From Macrostomum hystrix (lineage: Eukaryota > Platyhelminthes > Macrostomidae), in NCBI GenBank assembly GCA_950097015.1, contig CATNEN010000039.1:7828501-7892500 (forward strand): 64,000 bases of DNA, written 5' to 3'. Positions 21,701 to 31,854 of this stretch are shown one piece after another. Position 1 is the first letter of the stretch. Each line of letters opens with the position of its first letter. The position numbers and the translations under genes were made by a program. Under the pieces are notes generated by a model, which saw nothing but the letters and a program-made list of their open reading frames with translations, was not told the origin of the DNA and searched no databases.

Positions 21701-22959
21701 GCTCGATTGCGCAGCGAGGCCACATTCATTTGGGGCGCAGCCGCGGAGAGAAGGCATGGTGGCTTGTCGTGTAGTTACACCATTGAAGGCTAACCTCCAA
21801 GGTACAGTGGAAGTGCACAATGCCTGACGGTGAGAAAGTCAGGGCGGTGTGTGCCTGTGTGTATGTGTGCTCAGGAGCCAGCGAGGTGGGCAGAATTGCT
21901 TCCACACTGAAGTTGTAAATGAAAAATAAAAAGCCAGCCTGGTTGGCAGGCGAAACTCTCAATGCCAAGTCGGCTCATCAATTTCATATTACTGTATTCG
22001 ATTGCAATCGATACGATATTCTGTCACCAGTGTACATCTGGTTTGTACAGTCACAAAGGACGCACTGATATTGAACTGCGACACAGCAGCTGGCTGCAGG
22101 TCTAGTGTCACCAAACCATGAGTCATTGCCCGCAGGCCTCCTGCAATTATTAGTATTATTATATCAGGAATGATATTGATCGTACCTTAAATTATCCGTG
22201 TGTATACTCAGCAAAAGCTAAAACCCCCCAACTCACGCTCTCACACGGCCCAAAAGTTTTGTATGCCATCGGTGACTCAGAAATGTGTGAAGGCTGCCGC
22301 CGCCAGACGCGAGCGCAAAGTGCGGCATGGGGGATTTGGGGAGGGGGTGGCGCAACTCAACCCACTGGTGGCTGCATTGCGCAATGGTAAACCATTTGTA
22401 GTTAAAGAGTTCATTCATTTGTCATGATGAAAGAGTTCATCAAAGAACTGCATTCTTCAAGACGACAACGCTGCGCCACATCGAGCAGCACACGTGCAGC
22501 CGCTGAAGGAGCAGCTCGGCATTCGCACATTGAACTGGCCGTCAAAGTCTCCAGACATGAACCCCATCGAGCATGTCTGGGACTTTGTAAAGTGAAGAGT
22601 TCAGCAGGATGCCCCACAGAATGCTGAACAGTTGCGACTGGCGGTGCTGAATGCCTGGCAGCAGCTGCCCCAAGAGTTCATCAACCGGCTGGTGATCACG
22701 ATGCCACGACGAGTCACGGCACTTTTGCATGCTCGTGGTTCCTACACACGATACTGAGACTAGAATTAAAGACATTGCTTAACTTTTGTGCCCGTGTGAC
22801 AGCGTGAGTTGGGGGGGTTTTAGCTGTTGCTGAATATACTTCATCAACCATCATTTTGTTTAGAATTTTATTTGTCCAGACGACGCTTTAGCTGCTTATA
22901 CTAACATCTAATTTCTAGGTTTTCATAGCGGTACATACTCAGCCATCGTCCCAGCAACA

Positions 22960-22990
<31 letters not shown>

Positions 22991-23524
22991 CCGAAGCCGC
23001 CAGTGCAGACGCCGCCGAGTCTTCCCCGGGTGCAGACGTCGAAATTCTTCAGCGGCGCCACCTGCATCGTCGGCGGCTCCACCTGGTGGCGGCATCAGGT
23101 GTGCTTTCGCAAGAGCATCACGCAGTTTCACGTGTTTGACGATGGCCGCCGAACTGAAATTCAACTCGGAGTCTGGAAGCCGGACGGCCACGTCGCCATG
23201 GCGTCTGAGCGCGGTCTTCTGCCGTTGCCATCGGTGGCTGACACCGGCAGGCGCAGCGAGCTGGCGCAGTTTTACACGGATGGCGCAATCTGCGACAAAA
23301 CCGGACAGCCGCGCTGGACCCGGCTGCTCCTGCGCTGCCTCGGCGAGGCCGACGGAGCCAGTCCGACTGCCGTCAGCATCGCGTTCGCTGAGCCGGACAC
23401 CTGCCAGTACACGGTGACGCTGGAGGGCCGAATGCTCTGCCCGATCATTGCAGCGGCCGACGCTGCCACGGGCCTTGTGCCCGATGACGCCGTGTTCGAC
23501 GAAGCCGGACCGGCAACGCCTTGA
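18717..23524 (+). CDS. ERLEC1: Endoplasmic reticulum lectin 1 (ERLEC1/XTP3-B), complete, 5 exons, 497 aa
   Basis: Exons 18717-18821, 18896-19000, 20731-21072, 21157-21492 and 22919-23524, all phase 0 (105+105+342+336+606 nt). An ER-luminal lectin that recognises trimmed high-mannose glycans and delivers misfolded glycoproteins to the ERAD ligase complex. Signal peptide MKPIYLLSYLAAVTLCDAF, then FNVNWPG typical of ERLEC1. MRH domain 1 at ~94-225: YWNYELCHGRHARQYHES, EGQMLPYYEVSFTDGTVCD, then E and Y in TETASCRY. A poly-Gln/Pro linker is encoded at ~22957-22990. MRH domain 2 at ~340-480: WWRHQVCFRKSITQFHVF, YTDGAICDKTGQPRWT, AEPDTCQY. Length is close to human ERLEC1 (483 aa). In MRH2 the usual YE..C and QYHE positions are altered, which may weaken sugar binding. 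A second gene is nested in intron 2. Confidence 0.93.
19290..19892 (-). CDS. Tetraspan membrane protein of claudin/PMP22/clarin type, nested gene, 200 aa
   Basis: Intronless frame inside ERLEC1 intron 2 on the opposite strand. Four hydrophobic segments: ~5-25 (MWLMLSTGCASLTASLFSC), ~82-108 (GVAGPVLTSLCLLVLAKHLL), ~117-145 (LICTATATSAAISECACAFL) and ~170-195 (AAALVTAVLSYPVCL). The long first loop has a Trp (DWLVY) and CGLFVSVSPLEC, resembling the GLW/F..C..C loop of the claudin/PMP22/clarin superfamily. Ends in ARRM. The subfamily cannot be fixed without a search. GC-rich coding against AT-rich intron supports a real gene. Confidence 0.7.
   Translation of the reverse strand: MERCAMWLMLSTGCASLTASLFSCLDKDWLVYTEPDLLTRDGRLATSCGLFVSVSPLECHTTPGRYGEYLWQLRSRWTPELHRVCLACGVAGPVLTSLCLLVLAKHLLASNLICSLSGKVRALICTATATSAAISECACAFLWYYMVWGIVKEPDLPHHQAVSVGFHLGRAYYAKLAATAAALVTAVLSYPVCLSAARRM
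20405..20535 (-). repeat. SINE family B, fragment (copy 6)
   Basis: Reverse-complement of the middle of family B (TTTCTCATCGTCAGGCAGT, AAGGTTGGCCATCAAGGGCG), in ERLEC1 intron 2. Confidence 0.75.
21648..21905 (+). repeat. SINE family B, copy 2 (5' part)
   Basis: Head GCGGTTAACGCGTTTGCCTC, B box GAGCTCGATTGC, body GGGGCGCAGCCGCGGAGAGA, to GGGCAGAATTGC. Its 3' part reappears at 22083 after ~175 bp of unrelated sequence, so the SINE is interrupted. In ERLEC1 intron 4. Confidence 0.82.
22083..22172 (+). repeat. SINE family B, copy 2 (3' part)
   Basis: GGCTGCAGGTCTAGTGTCAC and the TTATTAGTATTATTA tail match the 3' end of the copy at 10425-10800. Confidence 0.75.
22205..22836 (+). mobile_element. 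Tc1-like element, 5'-deleted, with intact TIRs
   Basis: Inverted termini of about 45 bp (TACTCAGCAAAAGCTAAAAC at the left; reverse complement at the right with few mismatches), flanked by TA at 22203-22204 and 22837-22838. The interior keeps only the 3' half of a Tc1 transposase. ~630 bp, against ~1.6 kb for a full element. In ERLEC1 intron 4. Confidence 0.88.
22430..22757 (+). pseudogene. Tc1 transposase C-terminal remnant
   Basis: Translation shows QDDNAAPHRA, then NWPSKSPDMNPIEHVWD, the last two catalytic blocks of D,D34E Tc1 transposases, and a C-terminal NAWQQLPQEFINRLV..GSYTRY ending at TGA 22757. The DNA-binding half and first catalytic Asp are missing, and a frameshift/stop lies after WDFVK. 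Confidence 0.85.
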
Positions 23525-23639
23525 TTAAGTCGCCAGTTTGAGATGATTTCCTTCGAAGATTTTGCTAATGGTGTACTCGTACTCATCTTTGCCTCAACAT
23601 CTGTTCCATTTAGGAACTGGGCTGTCAGGAACTCGTAGC

Positions 23640-24005
23640 TTCAGGATTCTTCAGGATTTAGAATCTGGGATTCTGGATTTAGAATCTGGGATTCGGAATT
23701 TAGAATCTGGGATTCGGGATTTAGAATCTGGGATTCGGGATTTAGAATCTGGGATTCGGGATTTAGAATCTGGGATTCGGGATTAAGAATCTGGATTTCG
23801 GGATTTAGAATCTGGGATTCGGGATTTAGAATCTGGGATTCGGGATTTAGAATCTGGGATTCGGGATTAAGAATCTGGATTTCGGGATTTAGAATCTGGG
23901 ATTCGGGATTTAGAATCTGGGATTCGGGATTTAGAATCTGGGATTCGGGATTAAGAATCTGGATTTCGGGATTTAGAATCTGGGATTCGGGATTTAGAAT
24001 CTGGG
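23640..24005. repeat. 21-bp minisatellite (GGGATTCGGGATTTAGAATCT)
   Basis: About 17 copies directly downstream of ERLEC1. An ~126-bp higher-order block (ending in the variant GATTAAGAATCTGGATTTC) recurs three times. Confidence 0.93.
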
Positions 24006-24840
24006 TTATCGCAGTAGTTCTAAGCCTTTTTTATCTGGCGTTTCTAGTCGTCCAGTGCTGAGCTCTGTTCTTGTTTGCCATCTTTAGCAAATTCCTTTCT
24101 TGCAGATGTTTGCAGAGACAACTGTCTGTTTCTTTTTGTAACGAATGCTTTAAGTGGCCGAAATGTTATTGTAACTCTCTTACCTTAAACTGTATGCCTC
24201 ATTTTTTGCGTCGCTTGTTGTTTCACTGACAGTATACATTTCGCTTTAAAAGTACTGCTAAATTATACTGAACCAGCTATACGAGTATAGCGTTGAGTTT
24301 TATGTTAAAATGGCGATTTTAACTTTTCCATGTGAAAAAAATGTTGAGGCCATATGGAAATCTGATAACACATTCTTGATGCCAGCGTCCTGAAATTATT
24401 TGCAGTCGTTAGTTCTTTATAATATTTGAATGATTAAATAATTATTTGATCTTTAAACAGTAGAAACATATTATGAAGCTAACTTGCCGTTAGACTACCT
24501 TAAGTAGCACTGTTAGTACTAAATTAGACGGAAGTAGCATTGTAACTACAAAAGTTTGATAGCATAAAGAAGAGCCTAGCGTTTATCTGGAGACCACTGA
24601 TTTTAGATTGCTGATGACGAACATATGAAAATGATATAGAACATCATGATCATGCTCATCGTAAAAAAACTGTACAATTATACCTACTCCCATTTTCACT
24701 TGATTTGTTTCATTTTTAACCATTGCCTGATTGTCTCCTAAAATAGGATCTCACTGATTTCACGAGAAAGCTAAGAATTATCAGATTTTTTTATCTGAAA
24801 ACATTCATCTGAAGCTCACAGCTTTTCGTCCTCTCATTGT
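24006..24840. other. AT-rich spacer
   Basis: No supported gene between two minisatellites; may hold ERLEC1 3' flanking signals. Confidence 0.5.
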
Positions 24841-24844
24841 GGAC

Positions 24845-26010
24845 AGCCTCCAATTGTTAGTCATTGTGTTGTGTACATTCCCAACTGTTGGTCATTGTGT
24901 TGTGTACATTCCTAACTGTTGGTCATTGTGTTGTGTACATCCCCAACTGTTGGTCATTGTGTGTACATTCCCAACTGTTGGTCATTGTGTTGTGTACATT
25001 CCCAACTGTTGGTCATTGTGTTGTGTACATTCCCAACTGTTGGTCATTGTGTTGTGTACATCCCCAACTGTTGGTCATTGTGTGTACATTCCCAACTGTT
25101 GGTCATTGTGTGTACATTCCCAACTGTTGGTCATTGTGTTGTGTACATTCCCAACTGTTGGTCATTGTGTTGTGTACATTCCCAACTGTTGGTCATTGTG
25201 TTGTGTACATTCCCAACTGTTGGTCATTGTGTTGTGTACATTCCCAACTGTTGGTCATTGTGTTGTGTACTTTCCCCACTGTTAATCATTGTGTTTTGTA
25301 CTTTCCCCACTGTTGGTCATTGTGTTGTGTACATTCCCAACTGTTGGTCATTGTGTTGTGTACATTCCCCAACTGTTGGTCATTGTGTTGTGTACATTCC
25401 CAACTGTTGGTAATTGTGTTGTGTACATTCCCACCTGTTGGTCATTGTGTTGTGTACATCCCCAACTGTTGGTCATTGTGTGTACATTCCCAACTGTTGG
25501 TCATTGTGTTGTGTACATTCCCAACTGTTGGTCATTGTGTTTTGTACATTCCCCAACTGTTGGTCATTGTGTTGTGTACATTCCCAACTGTTGGTCATTG
25601 TGTTTTGTACATTCCCAACTGTTGGTAATTGTGTTGTGTACATCCCCAACTGTTGGTCATTGTGTTGTGTACATCCCCAACTGTTGGTCATTGTGTTGTG
25701 TACATCCCCAACTGTTGGTCATTGTGTGTACATTCCCAACTGTTGGTCATTGTGTTGTGTACATTCCCAACTGTTGGTCATTGTGTTGTGTACATTCCCA
25801 ACTGTTGGTCATTGTGTTGTGTACATTCCCAACTGTTGGTCATTGTGTTGTGTACATTCCCAACTGTTGGTCATTGTGTTGTGTACTTTCCCCACTGTTA
25901 ATCATTGTGTTTTGTACTTTCCCCACTGTTGGTCATTGTGTTGTTTACATTCTCCAACTGTTGGTCATTGTGTTGTTTACATTCTCCAACTGTTGGTCAT
26001 TGTGTTGTGG
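24845..26010. repeat. 31-bp minisatellite (TTGTGTACATTCCCAACTGT type)
   Basis: About 37 copies with 26- to 32-bp length variants (GTGTGTACA shortened units, TTCCCCAACTG lengthened units). Blocks are duplicated internally: the series around 25141-25330 recurs around 25741-25940 with the same rare variants (ACTTTCCCCACTGTTAATC). ORFs across it are artefacts. Confidence 0.95.
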
Positions 26011-26019
26011 GAATCACAA

Positions 26020-26740
26020 GAATCAACAGAACACATTTTTGTCTATCATGTTAAAGTCGTATCAGTTTACAAAGTTATAAATGATCAAATAACTGCTCAT
26101 CATAAGATTTTACTGATGTATATTTAGCTTAGGTGACACGCATTTAAGACTGTAGCGATGAAAAAAGCAAGTACAAAATTACGATACAAGCGGTCCGGTG
26201 CTGAGCTCAAATAAATGCACTGACGCAATTCCACACACGCAAAGATGAAACTGTTATGAGTTTTCTGGCATTGAGACGCGCATCAGCAGAATATTTGATT
26301 CGAGAAACAGCCGGAAACAGGTAGCTAAAGCAGGTGAACTTTTATAACAAATTAATACACATGCATAGTCATTTCAGATAGAATTAAGTATGATCGCTTA
26401 AACCGAATAGCTTGTGCAAGTTTTCATATAGCACAAGTCATCCCTGTAGGACTAGCATAAAGCACAGTCACGGGAAAGACTTACGGGTTAAACTAAGAGA
26501 CTTTTGAATGCAGCATGAAACCGTATGACGAACATACGAGTAAAAACGAGGTTGATTAGCTAGACAGTCATCAGACTTAACTCCCAAATTTCACACTTTC
26601 TTAATTTCAAATCCACCTAAATGTCACTTTTTTATTTCACAATTTCAACTTTACAATTTCAGTCTCCGAACTTCCTTTCTACTAGTTATAAATTATTTTC
26701 ATTTCACATTCCAAGAACTTCACATTCCATGAATTTTACA
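26020..26740. other. Spacer with no recognised gene
   Basis: AT-rich; the right end (26600-26740) grades into degenerate TTTCACATTC motifs that seed the next minisatellite. Confidence 0.5.
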
Positions 26741-26744
26741 TTCT

Positions 26745-27185
26745 CCTAGTTCGTAATTTACATTCTCTTGATTTCACATTCTCTTGATTTCACATTCTCT
26801 TGATTTCACATTCTCTTGATTTCACATTCTCCTGATTTCACATTCTCCAGATTTCACATTCTCTTGATTTCACATTCTCTTGATTTCACATTCTCCTGAT
26901 TTCACATTCTCCTGATTTCACATTCTCCTGATTTCACATTCTCCAGATTTCAAATTCTCCTGATTTCACATTCTCCAGATTTCACATTCTCCTGATTTCA
27001 CATTCTCCTGATTTCACATTCTCCAGATTTCAAATTCTCCTGATTTCACATTCTCCAGATTTCACATTCTCCTGATTTCACATTCTCCTGATTTCACATT
27101 CTCCAGATTTCAAATTCTCCTGATTTCACATTCTCTTGATTTCACATTCTCTTGATTTCACATTCTCTTGATTTCACATTACCAG
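26745..27185. repeat. 16-bp minisatellite (TGATTTCACATTCTCC)
   Basis: About 27 copies with CTTG, CCTG and CCAG variants arranged in a repeating 5-6 unit pattern (higher-order structure). Confidence 0.93.
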
Positions 27186-27342
27186 ATTTTCATATTTCAC
27201 AGTTTTCAACGGGAGTCATGAACAAGTCCTTGGTAGATTTGAAATTGTGTTACTTTGTTGCTTATTTCGAGTCTAAATCCCACAGTTATTTCTGTGAGCC
27301 TCTTGGTTCTGCATCGCATTGTGGTCCACTGCGTGCAGCGCG

Positions 27343-27684
27343 TTAGTTTCGTCTATTATTGTTCCTCAGTGCCCGAGTCAAGTTAACGAAATGTCGACCT
27401 TTAACTGAGATCCAGTCTGGCAGGTCGGTGACACTCGGTACGGCCGACTGTCCCTTGTAGTACAGAAGGAAAATCGTCACCCCGATGCCAACGAGCGTCA
27501 GAAGCAGCTTCTTCCACACACTGGAGCTCTTCCGCCGCGTAGTCAGCCAGTTCGAGTCGGCTGAGCCCTGACCAACGGTTTGGCCATGCTGCCGACCGTT
27601 AGGCATGACCTCTGCGCTTGGCTGGCTAACACTGCGGCCTCTGAAACTTAGGGCCGGTGTTTGATTGTTCAAAGTGAGCGGTCC
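27343..27684 (-). CDS. Terminal exon of a small single-pass membrane protein
   Basis: The minus-strand frame of 113 codons opens at an acceptor CATCCTGTAG (27690-27685) and ends at a stop at 27343. The first ~55 residues are polar and Ser/Gln/Gly-rich. A basic patch (RRKSSSVWKK) precedes one hydrophobic segment LLLTLVGIGVTIFLLYY. The C-terminal ~30 residues include DLPDWISVKGRHFVNLTRAL and end RNNNRRN. I do not recognise the family. An upstream ATG at 27731 (MARNRQARSS) is in another frame and would need a further exon or frameshift, so the 5' end is unresolved. Confidence 0.45.
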   Translation of the reverse strand, partial: GPLTLNNQTPALSFRGRSVSQPSAEVMPNGRQHGQTVGQGSADSNWLTTRRKSSSVWKKLLLTLVGIGVTIFLLYYKGQSAVPSVTDLPDWISVKGRHFVNLTRALRNNNRRN

Positions 27685-27774
27685 CTACAGGATGGGCCAA
27701 CGAAGATCTTGCTTGTCGATTCCTTGCCATTTTAATGTCAGTATCGTTGGATTGGTTCCTCCGATAGAAACATA

Positions 27775-28010
27775 TCAACACGAATTTATTCTTGTCCACA
27801 GACGGATCACATGAATTTATTCTTGTCCACTGACGGATCACGTGAATTTACTCTGGTCCAAAGACGGATAAACATGAAAGGATTGTGGTCCACTCAGGAA
27901 TGAACATGAATGAAATCAATCCCACAGAAAGATCGAAATTAATCTAAATTCCGGTCTACAGACAGACTAAATCAGTTGATTCGGGTCCACAGACGCATCA
28001 CAGACTTAAT
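27775..28010. repeat. Degenerate ~35-bp repeat (GAATTTATTCTTGTCCACAG)
   Basis: Five to six imperfect copies with the core GTCCACAGACGGATCAC, decaying rightward; upstream (minus sense) of the small membrane-protein exon. Confidence 0.75.
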
Positions 28011-29440
28011 TTTTGCATGTAAAACAAACAGTACATCCAAAGCATAGATGCGGTATCCGTTCAGCAGCAAAAATCACTTACTTAATTGGTTTGTTAAGTT
28101 TTCGAAATTTGAATGGTGTACTCAGTCGCTTTTCTTCATCAATAGATGGAATGTTAATGAAAGCAATAGATTTCAATTTTTTCTCGATTTATACTTTCGA
28201 TAAACTGGCATTGTGCTTGCGTTTATAAATAAATTTTTAGAGCAAAAATGGCCAACTTTCTCCTTAGTATAGAACGGTTCATGGCTTTCTGACTATAAAA
28301 TAAGTAATTTTGCGCGCCCAACTGTAACTAGTCTGCCTAAACCGACAATGCCAGCTCCCGGGCTATGCCCAGTCAATTTCACTTTAGTCAGATAAGATAA
28401 ACTGGGTTGAACAGCTGCAATCGCCTGTCTTTCGATTTTTGCTACTCAGAAGCAGAGCTAGGTGTACATGTGAAGGTGCACATGTATTAATTAGGCTTAG
28501 CTCACAAAGGAGCACCTAAACTTCCATTATATTTAATCAACGGTAGATAAAAACTTATCTCACATCGCCTTCATTTGATACTGCTGTTTACAACATCTGA
28601 ATCTAAAACAATAACATGCAACAAAATGCATAGGCCTACTCAAATTACTATGAATAAAAATACATAACCATTTAAGCTCTGACTGAATAAGCTTTATGGG
28701 CAAATTGAACTCTTCGAGGAACTAAAACATGAAGTTATTATCACAACTGAGACTGAAGTTTAAATTAGCTGTAAAATGTTTCGTTTAAATAACGTGAAAA
28801 TGTTTATATATTATCACTGCCGCTTCAGGCCCCTAGACTGACTAAGGCAGTTGATTGCGCAACGTGCAGGTCTCTCCCTCACCCTTTCAAACCCCGGCCC
28901 AACAGGAGTCGCCCACGCACGCGATATCATTTGAGAGCAGGGGGAGGGTTTAGCGAGTGAGCGGAGTGGGGTGGGCGAGGTTTTCCACTATGAAATGTTG
29001 AGGGCGAAAACGGGCGGCAGTGAAACGCGGGCCTTGGTCAATGCATATAGTTATATGGTTGATATGGTTATAGGCTATGGTTTAAACCCACAAGCCAGCA
29101 AGGGGACTAGAATGAGGTTGGGGTGGGGGGAATCGCAGAGGGCACCTACCCCATCGCTCCAGCCCCCCCTAAAATTCGAGTGAGTGTACAGCTAGTCCAG
29201 AGCCTATAGTTAGGGGGTATCTTCCATAGAGGTAGGGGCATTTATCCGGCACAATTTGTCGGTAAATTTTATAATTTTATTACTAGCGAAACTCGAACTG
29301 AACTTTTCATTTACAAGTCTGCCAATTTGCACTTTGTTTTAGTGTTGTACATAGCTCGGCTTCTATTCGTCCATTAGGTCCGTGCAAAGGTAAAATACAA
29401 AATAGACGTAAATCGTTGAACTTGAAGAATTATGCATCGA
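28011..29440. other. Spacer and likely promoter region of the bZIP gene
   Basis: No protein-coding feature supported. 28860-29170 is locally GC-rich with G-runs and GC boxes (GGGGTGGGCG), in contrast to its AT-rich surroundings, and may be promoter-proximal to the bZIP gene. Confidence 0.4.
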
Positions 29441-29494
29441 AAACCAATATCGAATTGAGCTTCATCGATAGTTTTCGATTGCGTCTCCAGACAG
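29440..29494 (+). other. Candidate non-coding 5' exon of the bZIP gene
   Basis: GCGTCTCCAGACAG followed by a consensus donor GTGAGT at 29495. It could splice to the acceptor at 30026. The exon start is unknown. Confidence 0.35.
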
Positions 29495-29744
29495 GTGAGT
29501 TTTTGCTTGGAATAAAAATGGTGAATATTTTATATCTTTTATCCGTGTATTTTACCATACTGTAATAAAGCTTAAAATAATTCGTTTGAGATTGAGACGG
29601 GATGTTGATGTATCCGGGCAATGTAATAATGTTGTGTTTGTTATGTATCTTCTGTGATCTGACCGGAATGGGACAAGGTTAATAGATAATTTTTATCATC
29701 GAGTATGATATGGGTAATAATAAAATGTATGATGTGACTATGTG

Positions 29745-29970
29745 CTCTGTGTATCACGCAGTGGTTAGAAGAACTACTGTCCTGACTGATCAGTCACGAG
29801 CTCAAATCTCAGGCCAAACAATTTGTGTATCCATGAGCAACAAGATACTTAATTCGCCAGATGTCAAATGGGTGCCAGCATCAGCTGAAGCAGAATTTTG
29901 GTGGGTATGGGCTATGGGCCCTTCTAGTCCATGGACTGACCAGATTCACGAAGCTGTTAGGTGCGCCCCG
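29745..29970 (+). repeat. SINE family A, diverged copy 4
   Basis: Head CACGCAGTGGTTAGAAG, body CAACAAGATACTTAATTCGC and AAATGGGTGCCAGCATCAGC, tail TAGTCCATGGACTGACCAG. More diverged than copies 1-3. Confidence 0.7.
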
Positions 29971-30011
29971 CCATTGCTGCGAGTGTGAGCATGAGTATTC
30001 AATAGTCGTTG

Positions 30012-30035
30012 TGCACCGTCTTGCAGACCCTTCGA
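30012..30035 (+). promoter_or_regulatory. 3' splice acceptor 9 nt before the bZIP start codon
   Basis: GCACCGTCTTGCAG then ACCCTTCGA and ATG. May pair with the donor at 29495 (5'UTR intron) or accept a spliced leader. Confidence 0.5.
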
Positions 30036-31854
30036 ATGGTCATGGAAGCCCTGTCGCCAGTCAAGAAGCAGCCCATCACGCCGCCGAATGCCGTGGCGCA
30101 TTCCAAGCTCGAATCGCATCAGCATCAGCTGAGCGAGACACTGCAGGCCTCTCCGTTGACATCGGCGGCCGGTGCTACAGGAGCGAATGTTGCCGTCACT
30201 TTCGCCACCGTGGACTCCTTCGACTCATTCTCTGCCTACAGACTGTTTGCTGACTCACCCACTCAACTCCTGCAGTCTCAGCAGCAGGTGGGAATGTTCC
30301 CAGACTATCAGCTCCAGCATCTACCGCAACACCAACCGCAGCAGCAGCAGCAGCAGCAGCTTCAGCAAACTCAGAATCATCACCATCAACAGCAGCAGCA
30401 ACACCTGGCTAGCCTGTATGATCTGCCACGGCCAGAGAAGGTTCCGGTGTCCACCATCAGCTATCTGCCCCAGCATCACCAGCTTCATCAAAGTCACATG
30501 CAGCCGCTGATGACACAGATTCCGCATTCGTCTTCTAACATCAACCTTTATCAACCAATGAGCTCGGCGTTAAACCACGCCGATCATCTGGCATCGTCGG
30601 CAGTAACTATGGTAACAATGAGTCGCTATCCCGTGCACCTAGGCGACGGAAATGACATAGTCGGCGGCTGCGGTGGCGGCGGTGCCACTACCAGCAGCTG
30701 TTCTCCGACTTCATCAACGAGCGCGTCAAATCAGACGCCGCCAACTGGAGCTGGTCGACGTGGCAACGCCGGCTCTGTGCGTAAGAAACCTGTACCGAAC
30801 GATCTCAAGGACACCAGGTGAGCGTGCGCTGCTGACTGCTTTGAGCTGCTCATTGTTTAGAATGGTCAAGTCTGGGTTTACCTTTTAGAAGAGTGCTTTG
30901 ATTGATAAGAAAAAAGTTTGAATTCGCTTTAAGTCCAAGACTCAGCAACAAGCAAGCAGCAGTTTTTGCTTCCAGTTGCTTGATTTGCCATCTTTCTGTT
31001 GCTAGGAAGACAGACTGCGGGCACTGAGCCGCAGCGAGCGCGCAGGGAATTTTTCCAATACCGCTAGCCGACCCTGACCCCAATACACTCAGACATGTGT
31101 ATAGATCTGCAATAATTTTTCCTCGTGCACTCTCAATGTGTTTTGGGGGTTGGTCCTAGTGGGTGTTAACCACTCTGCCCTAAGTGAGTCGCAGAGCGGT
31201 TAACGCGTTTGCCTCTCGCACCAATGCACCTGAGCTTGATTCCGCGGCGAGGCCACATTTATTTGAGGCGCAGTCGCTGAGAGAAAGCTTGGGGTTTGTC
31301 GTGCAATTTGCGCCCTTGAGGGCCAACCTCCAAGGCACAGTGAAGTGTACGCTGCCTGACGATGAGAGTCATGGCGGATGTACACACCTGACCTGCGTGA
31401 GCGAGAGCCTGCGTAAGTCCAAGTCTTCACTTCGCGACTGCGTCGAATAATGAATGTGGCATTGTCCCGGATTCTAGCTCGGAGACGCCACCGCTCAACT
31501 ACTCATGCCGCCTTATGCTCACATAGTGCTCCAAAGCCTTACAACGCAAACTCTAATCGGCCCTGCCCCTGTACTCGAAACGAGCCCGCCGCTGCCGTGC
31601 CTCTTCTCCGCAGGTACTTCGAGCGCCGCAAGCGCAACAACGCCGCCGCTAAAAAGTCGCGCGACGCCCGCAAACAGCGCGAAGATGAGGTGTCTGTCCG
31701 AGCCAGCTTCCTTGAGAAGGAGAACGCCATGCTGCGAGCTCAGCTCAACTCTCTGCGGGAGGAGGTCAACTCGCTTCGCGAGGCGTTGCGCATGCAGCAG
31801 CAACAGCAGCAGCAGCAGCAACAGAACAGTCACAGAGATTTACCAGTGTCCTGA
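30036..31854 (+). CDS. PAR-type bZIP transcription factor (HLF/TEF/DBP, Pdp1/CES-2 group), 2 coding exons, 340 aa
   Basis: Exons 30036-30817 and 31614-31854 (782+241 nt); the junction splits the Arg codon of KDTR. A DNA-binding regulator of the PAR/NFIL3 group (circadian and growth programmes in other animals). Residues 1-245 are low-complexity, with Gln/His-rich stretches and a Gly/Ser/Thr block. The diagnostic [10 protein letters not shown] extension (~250-260) precedes the basic region [19 protein letters not shown] (~265-283). The leucine zipper [26 protein letters not shown] spans ~291-319, then polyQ(10) and a short tail. The family's NNxAAKxSRDARR signature is clear. The start is the first ATG in frame, 9 nt after the acceptor CACCGTCTTGCAG. 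The intron carries a SINE. Confidence 0.92.
31186..31405 (+). repeat. SINE family B, copy 3
   Basis: Head GCAGAGCGGTTAACGCGTTT, B box GAGCTTGATTCC, body GGGCCAACCTCCAAGGCACA and CCTGACGATGAGAGTCA. In the bZIP intron. Confidence 0.85.

Noticed and set aside
24839-26127. Overlapping 150-260 codon frames rich in Cys/Val/His
   Set aside because: Produced by the 31-bp minisatellite; present in all three + frames with no start, splice or family signal.
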